Origin: Solimonas sp040754295
Lineage (GTDB): Bacteria > Pseudomonadota > Gammaproteobacteria > Nevskiales > Nevskiaceae
Length of the DNA: 55,697 nucleotides
NCBI GenBank assembly: GCA_040754295.1
Contig: JBFMCQ010000019.1
Coordinates: 1-55,697 of the forward strand
Direction of reading: 5' to 3'
The translations under genes were made by a program, and so were the position numbers. This document shows, piece by piece, positions 46,066 to 55,563 of this stretch. The notes under the pieces were generated by a model. The model made no database searches. It saw nothing but the letters and a program-made list of their open reading frames with translations, and was not told the DNA's origin. Position 1 is the first letter of the stretch, and every line of letters starts with the position of its first letter.

Positions 46066-48058
46066 GATCATCGTCGCGGGCCTGCTGATGCTCAGTGTGT
46101 TCGCGGCCAGCGCGCAGGACGATCGCCGGCGGCCGGGGCAGCGTCCGGAGCGCGACACCGAGCTGCCCGAAGGCGCGCTGCCGACTCCCGCCCCCAAGCC
46201 GAAGGCCGAGCCGCTGCCGGCGCCGCGGATCGGCGTCGATCGGCGCCGCCCCGGCGAGGGCGCTGCGCCGAAGGCCGACACGGCCGTGCCCGTAACACCG
46301 GCGGAGGTCTCGCCGCGCATCGGCCCGTCGCAGCGGCGCCGGCCGGGTCAGCCGGACTACACGCGACCCGGTGTCACCGGAGAGCGTGGCGAGCCCGGTT
46401 CTCCGGTCGGCGGCAAGCGCGTGCCGTTCACGCCGAATCGTGCGAGCGGGCTCAAGCCGGTGGCCAAGCCCGGCGCCGGCGCCGAGTTCCGCAAGGAGCT
46501 CGTCGAGGATCGATGGCAGCTGACGCGTGCGCTCGGCCTGACCGACTACCCGTGGTACGACCCCTACAACCAGAACACGCTCAAGGCCGACCGTCCGGTG
46601 TTCGGCGATGACTGGTTCTTCAATCTGCAGGTCGTGTCCGACACGGTCGTCGAGCCGCGGCAGCTGCCGACGCCGGTCGCCCCACAGGGCGAAGGCGGGC
46701 CCGGTCAGTCCGACCTGATCGGCGACGGCGAGCAGCTGCTGCTGGCGCAGAGCCTCGGCGTCGGCCTGGTGCTGTACAAGGGCAATACGGTGTTCATGCC
46801 GCCCGACTGGGAGTTCCGCTTCACGCCGGTGTTCAACGTCAACCGCGCCGCGGTCAATCAGTTCCGCGCCGCGCGCATCGACCCGACCGAGGGCGACACG
46901 CGCAACGACGAGCACATCGGCGTGCAGGACCTGTTCATCGACAAGCACCTGTGGGACTGGACCACGCGCTACGACTTCGACAGCCTGCGTATCGGCATCC
47001 AGCCGTTCAACGCCGACTTCCGCGGCTTCCTGTTCCGCGACGAGCAGCTCGGCATCCGCCTGTTCGGCAACCGCAACAACAACATCTATCTGTACAACAT
47101 CGCCTGGTTCCGGCGTGTCGAGAAGGACACGAACTCGGGGCTCAACGATCTCGGCCAGCCGCTGCGCAAGGACGACGTTTTCGTCGCCAACTTCTACTGG
47201 CAGGACATGCCGACACTCGGCATGGTCAGCGAGGCGGTGCTGCTGTACAACCGCAACCGCGAAGGCGATGAAGGCGCGTACTTCAACCAGAACGGCTTCA
47301 TCGAGCGTCCGGCGTCGTTCGGTCGCGAGCGACCGCGCAACTACGACGCGATCTACCTGGGTCTCAACGGTGAAGGCCACTTCGGCCGTCTCAACTTCAC
47401 CGGCTCGGCGTATCTGCTCGGCGGCGACCAGGACCAGGGCGTCTTCGTCGACGGCGGCACCGACATCCGCGCGTTCTTCCTCGCCTCCGAGCTGTCGATG
47501 GACTTCGACTGGCGCCGCGTGCGCCTGACCGCGGTCTACGCCTCCGGCGACGACGATCCGTTCGACGACGTCGAAACCGGCTTCGACGCGGTGTTCGAGA
47601 ATCCGCTGTTCGCCGGCGCCGACACCAGCTTCTGGGTGCGCCAGAACGTGCCGCTGATCGGCGGCGGCGGTGTGGCGATCTCCAGCCGCAACGGCCTGCT
47701 CAACAACCTGCGCAGCTCCAAGGAAGAAGGCCAGTCGAATTTCACCAATCCCGGCACCGTGATCCTGGGCCTTGGCGCGGATTTCGACGTCACGCCGCAG
47801 TGGCGCATCAGCACCAACCTCAACAACATCGCGTTCGCGACCACCGAGGTCATCGAAGTCGCACGCCAGCAGGCGGGTGTCGACCGCGAGATCGGCCTCG
47901 ATCTCTCGATCGCCGCGATCTGGCGTCCGTTCTTCACGCAGAACATCGTTTTCCGCGCGTCGGGCGCGGCACTGCTGCCGGGCGACGGCTACAAGGCCCT
48001 CTACGGCGACGAGGACCTGCCGTACTCGGTGCTCCTCAACCTGACGCTGACCTACTAG
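46055..48058 (+). CDS. outer-membrane beta-barrel protein of the cytochrome operon
   Basis: A 667-residue exported protein. The signal peptide ends near SAQDD (cleavage before Gln21). Residues 21-135 are a Pro/Arg-rich, probably disordered arm with three RRRPG[Q/E] motifs. From about residue 150 the sequence alternates polar and hydrophobic residues, with aromatic girdles and a final LTLTY, the usual terminal strand of a barrel. No CxxCH is present. By analogy with MtrB/PioB-type porin-cytochrome conduits it may hold a multiheme cytochrome in the outer membrane (inference; I see no clear sequence similarity to MtrB). It starts inside the lipoprotein gene and ends two bases before the LVIVD-cytochrome gene. 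Confidence 0.75.
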   Translation: MASRIIVAGLLMLSVFAASAQDDRRRPGQRPERDTELPEGALPTPAPKPKAEPLPAPRIGVDRRRPGEGAAPKADTAVPVTPAEVSPRIGPSQRRRPGQPDYTRPGVTGERGEPGSPVGGKRVPFTPNRASGLKPVAKPGAGAEFRKELVEDRWQLTRALGLTDYPWYDPYNQNTLKADRPVFGDDWFFNLQVVSDTVVEPRQLPTPVAPQGEGGPGQSDLIGDGEQLLLAQSLGVGLVLYKGNTVFMPPDWEFRFTPVFNVNRAAVNQFRAARIDPTEGDTRNDEHIGVQDLFIDKHLWDWTTRYDFDSLRIGIQPFNADFRGFLFRDEQLGIRLFGNRNNNIYLYNIAWFRRVEKDTNSGLNDLGQPLRKDDVFVANFYWQDMPTLGMVSEAVLLYNRNREGDEGAYFNQNGFIERPASFGRERPRNYDAIYLGLNGEGHFGRLNFTGSAYLLGGDQDQGVFVDGGTDIRAFFLASELSMDFDWRRVRLTAVYASGDDDPFDDVETGFDAVFENPLFAGADTSFWVRQNVPLIGGGGVAISSRNGLLNNLRSSKEEGQSNFTNPGTVILGLGADFDVTPQWRISTNLNNIAFATTEVIEVARQQAGVDREIGLDLSIAAIWRPFFTQNIVFRASGAALLPGDGYKALYGDEDLPYSVLLNLTLTY

Positions 48059-48060
48059 CC

Positions 48061-51000
48061 ATGAGCCGAGCAATCGTCCTGAAGCTGTGCCTCGCGCTGA
48101 TCGGCGGTGCGGCCGTGTTGCTGAGCCCGTCGGGCTTCGCAGCGGGCGGCGAGTCACCGAAGGACATCGAGTATCCGGTCTACCCGCCGGCCCCGCGCGG
48201 GCAGTCCCAGGCCGACGCGGACGCGAAGTCCGCCGGCTGCGTCTCCTGCCACACCGCCTCCGATGCGAAGACGATGCACCTCAATCCGGGCGTCGTTCTC
48301 GGCTGCACCGACTGCCACGGCGGCAATGCGACGGTGATGAAGCCGGAGGGCTTCGAATACGGCAGCTCGATGTACGGCGGCGCGGTCGCGCAGGCGCACG
48401 TGCTGCCGACGCTGCCGAAAACCTGGAACTGGCCGGACTCGGCGAATCCCGAGCACAGCTACACGCTGCTCAACCNNNNNNNNNNNNNNNNNNNNNNNNN
48501 NNNNNNNNNNNNNNNNNNNNNNNNNNNNNNNNNNNNNNNNNNNNNNNNNNNNNNNNNNNNNNNNNNNNNNNNNNNGGCTTCGAATACGGCAGCTCGATGT
48601 ACGGCGGCGCGGTCGCGCAGGCGCACGTGCTGCCGACGCTGCCGAAAACCTGGAACTGGCCGGACTCGGCGAATCCCGAGCACAGCTACACGCTGCTCAA
48701 CCGCGAGAGCCCCGAATACGTGCGCTTCGTCAATCCGAGCGACTACCGCGTCGCCCGCGAAGCCTGCGGCGCCTGTCACTTGCCGGTGATCGAGGCCGCC
48801 GAGCGCAGCATCATGGCGACGAGCGCGATGCTCTGGGGCGGTGCGTCGTACAACAACGGCATCCTGCCGTTCAAGCGCTACATCCTCGGCGAAAGCTACA
48901 CGCGCGAAGGCGAGGCGGCCACGCTGCTCGGGCCGGTACAGCCGGACGAGAACATGGCGGCCAAGGGTGTGCTGGAGCGGCTCTATCCGCTGCCGACCTG
49001 GCAGACGACGCCGCCGGGCGACATCTTCCGCGTGTTCGAGCGCGGCGGGCGCAACATCGTCAACCTGTTCCCGGAAACGGCGCTGCCGCAGCCGGTCGGC
49101 ACGATCCAGCGCCTCGAAGAGCCGGGACGCCCGGATCAGCGCCAGTCGAACCGCGGCCCCGGCACCGGCCTGCGCATCTCGGTGCCGGTGCTCAACGTGC
49201 ACAAGTCGCGCCTGAACGACCCGCTGATGTGGTTCCTCGGCACCAACGACCAGCCGGGCGACTACCGCTCGTCCGGCTGCGCGTCCTGCCACGTCGTCTA
49301 CGCCAACGACCGCGATCCGCGCCACAGCGGACCGTACGCGAAGGCCGGTCATACCGGGTTGTCGCAGACGTCCGACCCGACGATCGCGAAGGACCGCCCG
49401 GGTCATCCGCTGCAGCACGCGTTCACGTCGGCGATCCCGAGCAGCCAGTGCATGGTCTGTCACATGCACCAGCCCAACGTGTTCGTGAACAGCTTCCTCG
49501 GCTACACGATGTGGGACTACGAGTCCGACGCGCCGTTCATGTGGCCTGAGGAGGAGAAGAAGCCGAGCTTCGACGAGATCCGCGAGATCAACCGGCGCAA
49601 TCCGGAGGAGGCGGCGATCCGCGGCAAGTGGGGCGATGTGGAGTTCCTGAAGAAGGTCAGCGAGCTCAATCCGATGCTCAAGGACACGCAGTTCGCCGAC
49701 TACCACGGTCACGGCTGGAACTTCCGCGCGATCTTCAAGCGCGACCGCAAGGGCCGCCTGCTCGATGCCAAGGGCAAGGTCGTTTCCGACGACGATCCGG
49801 AGAAGTTCAAGAAGGCGGTGCACATGTCGTCGATCCACGTCGACGTCGGCATGCACTGCGTCGACTGCCACTTCTCGCAGGACATGCACGGCGACGGGCA
49901 TATCTACGGCGAGGTCGCGCAGGCGATCGAGATCGAGTGCGCCGACTGCCACGGTACCGCGGACGCGTATCCTTCCCTGCTGACCAGCGGCCCGGCGGCG
50001 CCCGAAGGCGGCACCGATCTGTCATTGGCGCGCACGCCGTTCGGCCAGCTGCGCTTCGAGTGGGTCAACGGCAAACTGATCCAGCGCTCCAACGTCACCG
50101 AAGGCCTGGAGTGGGAGATGAGCCTGGTCAAGGACACGGTGACGCCGGGCAACCCGCACTACAACGAGAAGGCCGCGCGCGCCAAGCTCGTGGCCGCCGA
50201 CACGAAGAATCAGACCTGGGGGCCCAAGGTCAAGCCGGAAGACCGCGCGCACAAGGACGAGGAGATGATGTGCATCACCTGCCACACCTCGTGGACCACG
50301 AGCTGCGGCGGCTGCCATCTGCCGATCCAGGCCAACTGGAAGAGCGACGTCCAGCACTACGAGGGCGGCGCGACGCGCAATTTCGCCACCTACAACCCGC
50401 AGGTGGTGCGCGACGACGTCTACCAGCTCGGCAAGCACGGCCCGGCGAAGGGCGGGCGCATCGCACCGGTGCGCTCGTCGAGCGCGCTGGTACTGTCGTC
50501 GACCAACGTCAACCGCGAGAAGATCTACATCCAGCAGCCGCCGATTGCCGCCAGCGGCTATTCGTCGCAGGCCTTCGCGCCGCATTACCCGCACACCGAG
50601 CGCAAGACCGAAACCAAGCAGTGCGAGGACTGCCACCTGTCGAAGGCCAACGACAACAACGCGATCATGGCGCAGCTGCTGCTGCACGGCACCAACTTCA
50701 TGAACTTCATCGGCTACAACGCCTGGGTCGGCATGGACGGCGCGCTCGGCTCCGTGACGGTCACGGAGTGGGATGAGCCGCAGGCGGTCATCGGCAGCTA
50801 CCTGCACCGCTACGCCTATCCCGAGCGCTACATGCGCCACGAGGCGCGCGGACGCGAGCTGCCGGAGGCCTATAGCCATGGCACCGGCGACCGCGTCGGC
50901 TGCCTGCAGCTGCGCGGCGAGTACCTGTACGCCGCGCAGGGCGAAAACGGCTTCGAGGTCTACGACGTCAACGCGATCGCCAACAAGGGCTTCTCGCAGC

Positions 51001-52013
51001 GCGTCATCACGGCGCCGTTCTCGCCGCTGGGCCACGACACGCGCGTGTCGACGACGAACGCGACCTGCGTGGCACTGCCGTCCAACCAGCCGATCCACCC
51101 GGACCGCAACGAAGGCGAGCTGATGCGCGTGATCAACATGGAGCAGCCGTTCCATCCGATCTACGACTACGCGCTCATCAGCGACAGTGTCGAAGGCCTG
51201 ATCCTGGTCGACGTCAACACGCTCTCCGACGGCGAGCCGCGCAACAACTTCCTCGAGCGCGCGCTGACCTGGAACGACAAGGGCGTGCTCGACGGCGCAC
51301 GGCACCTGACGGTGGCCGGCGATTGGGTTTACGTCGCCGCCGACGCCGGGCTCGTCGTGCTCAACCTCGCCGACCCGCTCCAGCCCCGCTACGTGACGAC
51401 GATACCGCTCGCCGGCGTGCGCGCCAGCGCCGTGCAGTTCCGCTACCTGTTCGCGACCACGGACGAGGGTTTGCGCGTCGTCGACGTCACGCAGCCGGAG
51501 CGGCCGCGCATCGTCGAAGGCGCACGCGTGCCGTTCAAGGACGCGCGCCGCGTCTATCTCGTGCGCACTTTTGCCTACGTCGCCGCCGGCGCCGAGGGTC
51601 TGGGCATCGTCGACATCACCAATCCGGAAAAGCCGAAGCTCTACCAGCAGTACACGGCGGACGGCCGGATCACCGATGCCTGGGACGTCAAGGTCGGCGC
51701 GACCAACGCCTCGCTGTTCGCCTACGTCGCCGACGGCGCCAACGGCCTCAAGGTCATCCAGCTGATGAGCCCGGAGACCCAGCCCGGGTTCTACGGCTTC
51801 TCGCCCGACCCGAAGCCGCAGCTGATCGCGACGCGCGCGACCTCCGAGGCTGCGCTCGCCGTCTCCGAAGGTCTGCACCGCGACCGTGCCGTCGACGAAA
51901 CCGGCGGCCAGATCGCCGTGTTCGGCCGCATCGGCTCGCGGCCGTTCACGCTGGAGGAGCAGCAGGCACTGTATCTCGACAAGGATGGCAGGCCGTGGTA
52001 CGTGAGCAACTGA
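48061..52013 (+). CDS. decaheme cytochrome c with C-terminal LVIVD repeats (interrupted by an assembly gap)
   Basis: A secreted cytochrome of 1241 residues once the duplicated 127 bp and 100 Ns are collapsed; the frame then runs unbroken (TLLN into RESPEY). A signal peptide ends near GFAAGGE. Ten CxxCH motifs follow: CVSCH, CTDCH, CGACH, CASCH, CMVCH, CVDCH, CADCH, CITCH, CGGCH and CEDCH. The C-terminal third (about 870-1180) is a beta-propeller-like LVIVD region with GLVVLNLADPLQPRYV, GLRVVDVTQPERPRIV and GLGIVDITNPEKPKLY. It is probably periplasmic or surface-exposed, working with the barrel encoded just upstream as a terminal reductase or oxidase to extracellular electron partners (inference). 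It is the last gene of the operon. Confidence 0.88.
48476..48575. other. assembly gap (100 Ns) inside the decaheme cytochrome gene
   Basis: Exactly 100 Ns flanked by two identical 127-bp copies (48349-48475 and 48576-48702). The enclosing CDS is 3953 bp as drawn, not a multiple of three. Deleting one copy and the Ns gives 3726 bp and an uninterrupted frame. The gap is therefore most likely an artefact of contig overlap. Confidence 0.95.
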
Positions 52014-52514
52014 AGGCCTCGCCAGGATCTGACGCGGCATTACCGATGGGGCGCCTCGACCGGCAGGGACACCGGCCGGCGCCAACAGGAGGCAGGCCAT
52101 GCGATTAGACGCAGTTCACATCGCGCCCTTCGCCTGTGGCCGTCATCACACTCTCGGTCATGCGCTGTTGCTACATATATGCACGCGCCAAACAGGAACT
52201 ACGCCGTGTCGATCTGCTTGCAGCCCCGCACCGAAGCACCGAGGCAACGCGCTCTATCCGCGCAGCGGCATGCCGGAGAGGCTGTCCGCAGATCTTCTTC
52301 CGCCAGGGACAACGGCGCCTGCGACAGCGGACTGCTGTTCGCGGATGTCGCCGACGGCAGCGGCGGACACATCGCCGTTTTTCGGCGCGACGGGCTCAGG
52401 CTGTTGATGCGCGAGGACTAGTGCACGACTGCCTGGACATGGATCGTTCAGCGTGATATCAGGTGCGGTCCGCGCGCTGCCGGTGAGCAGCGGTGCTGCC
52501 GCGAGGGTTCGACA
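52014..52514. other. intergenic region after the cytochrome operon
   Basis: About 500 bp. An imperfect hairpin (GGCGCC at 52050-52055 with GGCGCC at 52078-52083, CCGG pairs inside) follows the operon without a T-run. The rest includes one small open frame with a good ribosome site (separate entry) and an AT-rich stretch around 52170-52180. Confidence 0.5.
52099..52407 (+). CDS. doubtful small open reading frame
   Basis: A 102-codon frame whose ATG follows AGGAGG at the ideal distance of six bases. The product is rich in Cys, His, Pro and Thr, has no signal peptide or recognised domain, and does not look like its neighbours in composition. It may be spurious or a remnant. Confidence 0.25.
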   Translation: MRLDAVHIAPFACGRHHTLGHALLLHICTRQTGTTPCRSACSPAPKHRGNALYPRSGMPERLSADLLPPGTTAPATADCCSRMSPTAAADTSPFFGATGSGC

Positions 52515-53642
52515 ATGACCAAAGTGAAATTTCCCTACTCGATTCGTTCTGCGGCACTGGCCAGCGCCTTCGCCATGTTCGGTTTGACCGCCTGCGGCGG
52601 TGGTGGCGATGGAGGCGGTGGCGGCGGCGACACACCGATTCCACTGGACGATCCCAACGGCGTGATGGCCGCCCTTGACGGCAAGATCACGTCCTCCAGC
52701 GGCAGCGTTTCCTTGCAGAACGGAGACCCGGATCCCCAGACCGGCGACGGCCAGACGCCGAAGCTCACGGCGGGTATCATGGCCACGGCCGAACCGGGCC
52801 AGACGGTGAGCCTGCCGGTGAGCATCGGCGGCGCGCCAGAGCTGTTGGCACTGTTCGCGAAGGTGCCAGGCGCAAGCTCGTACTTTCAGGTCGACCTGGG
52901 AGGCGGCGGCGGCAAGGCGGGCGCAAAGGTGGCCGGCCGGAGCGGGAAGCAGGGCGGCGGATCGTTCGTCTTCACCACGATCGTCGGCTTTACGGTGCCT
53001 TTGCCGACGAACCTCGAGACCGGGGGGACGCTCTGTTTCGACTTCTCGGCCGAGGACGCGGATGGGAACGTGTCGTCGACCGACCAATCCTGCATCGAGG
53101 TGGTGGCAGAGCGCCCGGCTCCTTCGGACGATCAGCCCAGCGCCGAGCAGACCCCGACGGCACTCCAGGGCGACTGGAACAGCCCCTGCTCCGATATCAG
53201 CGAGGACTCCAACGGTGATGGGACGATCAGCAGCGACGAGCAGGAATCCGTCCGCGAAGTGATCAGCTTCACCGGCAGCAACCAGTACGCGACGTTCTTC
53301 GACTTCTATCCAAACCGCAGCTGTGAGGGCACTGCCGAGCGCGCGCAGGCGCCGGGCGGCACTTATTCCGTCGGAGCGAATGCCGGTCCGGACAGCCAGG
53401 GCAACTACGCGCGCCCGATCGATTTCGTGCCTGATCCCAACGACCCCAACTTCGGCACCTTGGCCGCACCCTGCTACAACCTCATACGGCTCGAAGGCAG
53501 CGGCGGCAGCTTCAGCCAGTTCTTCCTCGGCTTTCCGCTTCCGTTCACGCTGGCAAGCAGCGAGCCCGCGCAACCGGGAGACTGCAGGACTACCGATACG
53601 CGCCCGACGGCTGTGATCACCTCGCTGCCGTTCACGCGCTGA
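52515..53642 (+). CDS. hypothetical exported lipoprotein
   Basis: A 375-residue protein with a lipoprotein signal (FGLTAC, Cys27), followed by a Gly-rich spacer and a probable beta-sandwich region (about 80-200). An EF-hand-like loop DSNGDGTISSDE lies near residue 233. A C-terminal domain has several Cys residues that could form disulfides. No family was recognised. It lies 500 bp downstream of the cytochrome operon on the same strand and probably has its own promoter. Anchoring in the outer membrane is likely because Gly, not Asp, follows the lipidated Cys. Confidence 0.75.
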   Translation: MTKVKFPYSIRSAALASAFAMFGLTACGGGGDGGGGGGDTPIPLDDPNGVMAALDGKITSSSGSVSLQNGDPDPQTGDGQTPKLTAGIMATAEPGQTVSLPVSIGGAPELLALFAKVPGASSYFQVDLGGGGGKAGAKVAGRSGKQGGGSFVFTTIVGFTVPLPTNLETGGTLCFDFSAEDADGNVSSTDQSCIEVVAERPAPSDDQPSAEQTPTALQGDWNSPCSDISEDSNGDGTISSDEQESVREVISFTGSNQYATFFDFYPNRSCEGTAERAQAPGGTYSVGANAGPDSQGNYARPIDFVPDPNDPNFGTLAAPCYNLIRLEGSGGSFSQFFLGFPLPFTLASSEPAQPGDCRTTDTRPTAVITSLPFTR

Positions 53643-53806
53643 AGTGGTCCCTGTGAGGCGCGCTGCGGCTTTGCCGTGGTGCGCTTCTTTTGATCGGCGC
53701 GCCATTTCGCCGGTGCCGCTGACGCGGAGCACGGCACACGCGTTATGATGTGCAGTGTGGACACGACGCTGTCTTGGGAGTTTTCCTGAACCGTAGGGGG
53801 TCAATC

Positions 53807-54541
53807 ATGAAACTGGCAGTTGCGGCGGCTGCGGGGCTGTTGTGTGTTTCGGGTGCGGCACAGGCGCAGGACGTGGTCTTCAGCCCGCGCATTGGCCCCA
53901 CGCTTGGCATGTACCAGATCGATTCCACTCTGACGATCTCGGACGCAGCTAGCGGTGAGGTGTTGGTGTCAGCGAGGTCGGACGACTCTTGGGAGCTTTC
54001 GTACGGGCTGCAGACGGGCTTTAGCCTCGCGTACTGGGACTTCTTCGGCGACGTCGCCATTGAGTACCTGAAGGTTGAGTCGGACGCCGTTGACCAGCGG
54101 ACCGACGTGCTGCTCACGCTCGGCTACCTGATCGGCAGGCACTGGTCGGCTTTCGCTGGCTATCGCCGCGGGATGCAGGGTGATTCGGCCTTCAATGACG
54201 ACAACTTCAGCGAAGCGGGCGGCTTTCTCGGCGCAGGCGTGGGTGGGCTCGAAGCAGGGCCGCTGCTGCTGGGCGCATCCTTCGCGTACAACCTGTCCGA
54301 AGTCGACGATTTTCTTCCGCAGGGCAAATTCGACTACGACGGTTTCAGCCTAAAGTTCAGCATGAGTCCAGCATCGATGCCGCAGCACAGCCTCCAGCTC
54401 CGGTACCAGCGGTTCACCGGCGACGAGTCGAACAAGCCGGTCGATCTGGACGGCGACGGAACAGCTGACGTTGTCATCGACAATGTCGAGCTCACGGAAA
54501 GCTACGTGCAGGCAACGTACTCGTACGCGTTTGCTTTCTAA
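53807..54541 (+). CDS. small outer-membrane beta-barrel protein
   Basis: A 244-residue protein with a signal peptide cut near AAQAQDV, alternating amphipathic strands typical of an OmpW/OmpA-like 8-10-strand barrel, and a terminal YSYAFAF with C-terminal Phe. A calcium-type loop DLDGDGTADVV precedes the last strands. AGGGGG lies six bases before ATG 53807. No function can be assigned; it precedes the cyclase-FHA gene by 59 bp. Confidence 0.78.
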   Translation: MKLAVAAAAGLLCVSGAAQAQDVVFSPRIGPTLGMYQIDSTLTISDAASGEVLVSARSDDSWELSYGLQTGFSLAYWDFFGDVAIEYLKVESDAVDQRTDVLLTLGYLIGRHWSAFAGYRRGMQGDSAFNDDNFSEAGGFLGAGVGGLEAGPLLLGASFAYNLSEVDDFLPQGKFDYDGFSLKFSMSPASMPQHSLQLRYQRFTGDESNKPVDLDGDGTADVVIDNVELTESYVQATYSYAFAF

Positions 54542-54551
54542 GGCGGCTCAT

Positions 54552-54575
54552 GGCCCCCGGCTGACGCCGGCGGCC
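54552..54575 (+). other. hairpin between the barrel and cyclase genes
   Basis: GGCC-c-CCGGC, loop TGAC, GCCGG-c-GGCC: nine G/C pairs with one mismatch, 11 bases after the barrel gene stop. No T-run follows. It may limit read-through into the cyclase gene. Confidence 0.35.
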
Positions 54576-54600
54576 AGTCTGGAGAAATACGGTCATCGAC

Positions 54601-55488
54601 ATGCAGCAGCGCGCCGTCCTGTTCGCCGACGTCGTCGGCAGCACCGCGCTGTATCGCCAGCTGGGCGACCAGCGCGCCGAGGGCGTGATCCGCGGTGCGC
54701 TGGAGCGTGTGGAGAAGAGCGCGCGGCAGCAGGGCGGGCGGCTGGTCAAGACGATCGGCGACTGCGCGATGTGCGAGCTGCCCAACGCCGATGCGGCAGC
54801 GCGCGCGGCGATGGACGTGCAGCGCTTCGCACGGCTTCCGCCGGCCGCGGGCGAGCAGCGGGTTCTGTTCCGCATCGGCTTCATGTCGGGGCCGGTCGTG
54901 CCGCGTGACGATGACGTCTTCGGCGACGCCGTCAATCTGGCCGCTCGGCTGTGCGACATGGCCAAGGCCGAGCAGATCCTGACGACCGAGTCGACTGCCG
55001 GCGAGATGTGCGCCGAGTTGCGCGGCAGCGTGCGGCTGTTCGACCGGACCCCGGTCAAGGGCGTGACGGAATCGCTGACGATCGTCCAGCTCCTCTGGGA
55101 CCAGCGCGCGGCGACCCAGATCTTCATCGCACCGCGCGATGTGGCGATTCCCGCGGTCAGCGGGCTCGTCCTCAAGTACGGCGCGCAGAGCCTGCTGCTG
55201 TCCCAGCAGCAACTGCCCTTCACGATCGGCCGCGAAGTCGGCTGCAACCTGGTGGTGCCGTCACCGTTCGCGTCGCGCGTGCACGCCCGCATCGAGCTGC
55301 ACCGCGGCAAGTTCACGTTGGTCGACGAGAGCACCAACGGCACCTACGTGCTGCCGGAAGGCGCCGATCCCGACAAGTTCGTCTACATCCGTCGCGAAGT
55401 GTTCACGCTGCTCGGGCGCGGTGTGTTCGCACTCGGCGAGCGTCCGGACGAGAGCCTGGAGCACCTGCTGCGCTACGAGGTCGCGTAG
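54601..55488 (+). CDS. class III adenylate cyclase fused to an FHA domain
   Basis: A 295-residue cytoplasmic protein. The cyclase domain (about 1-165) keeps the catalytic set: metal Asp10 in LFADVVGST, metal Asp54 with Lys50 in VKTIGD, Asp105 in DVFGDAVN, and transition-state Asn112 and Arg116 in VNLAARL. The Lys-Asp pair predicts ATP as substrate. The FHA domain (about 195-275) is canonical, with IGREVGC, SRVHARIE and DESTNGTYV. It would make cAMP under control of a phosphothreonine partner. The upstream flavoprotein with two cyclic-nucleotide domains is an obvious candidate target (inference). A ribosome site is weak. Confidence 0.9.
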   Translation: MQQRAVLFADVVGSTALYRQLGDQRAEGVIRGALERVEKSARQQGGRLVKTIGDCAMCELPNADAAARAAMDVQRFARLPPAAGEQRVLFRIGFMSGPVVPRDDDVFGDAVNLAARLCDMAKAEQILTTESTAGEMCAELRGSVRLFDRTPVKGVTESLTIVQLLWDQRAATQIFIAPRDVAIPAVSGLVLKYGAQSLLLSQQQLPFTIGREVGCNLVVPSPFASRVHARIELHRGKFTLVDESTNGTYVLPEGADPDKFVYIRREVFTLLGRGVFALGERPDESLEHLLRYEVA

Positions 55489-55563
55489 GCCTGTCCGGTA
55501 ACTCCCGCGCGAAGGCCTCGTGTGGATCGCGGAGGCCGCCCCTACGCCGCCCGTCACGAGGCT

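Noticed and set aside
45932..48157. 741-codon minus-strand open frame opposite the barrel gene
   Set aside because: Composition is of a shadow frame, while the plus strand has a signal peptide, barrel-like strands and operon overlap.
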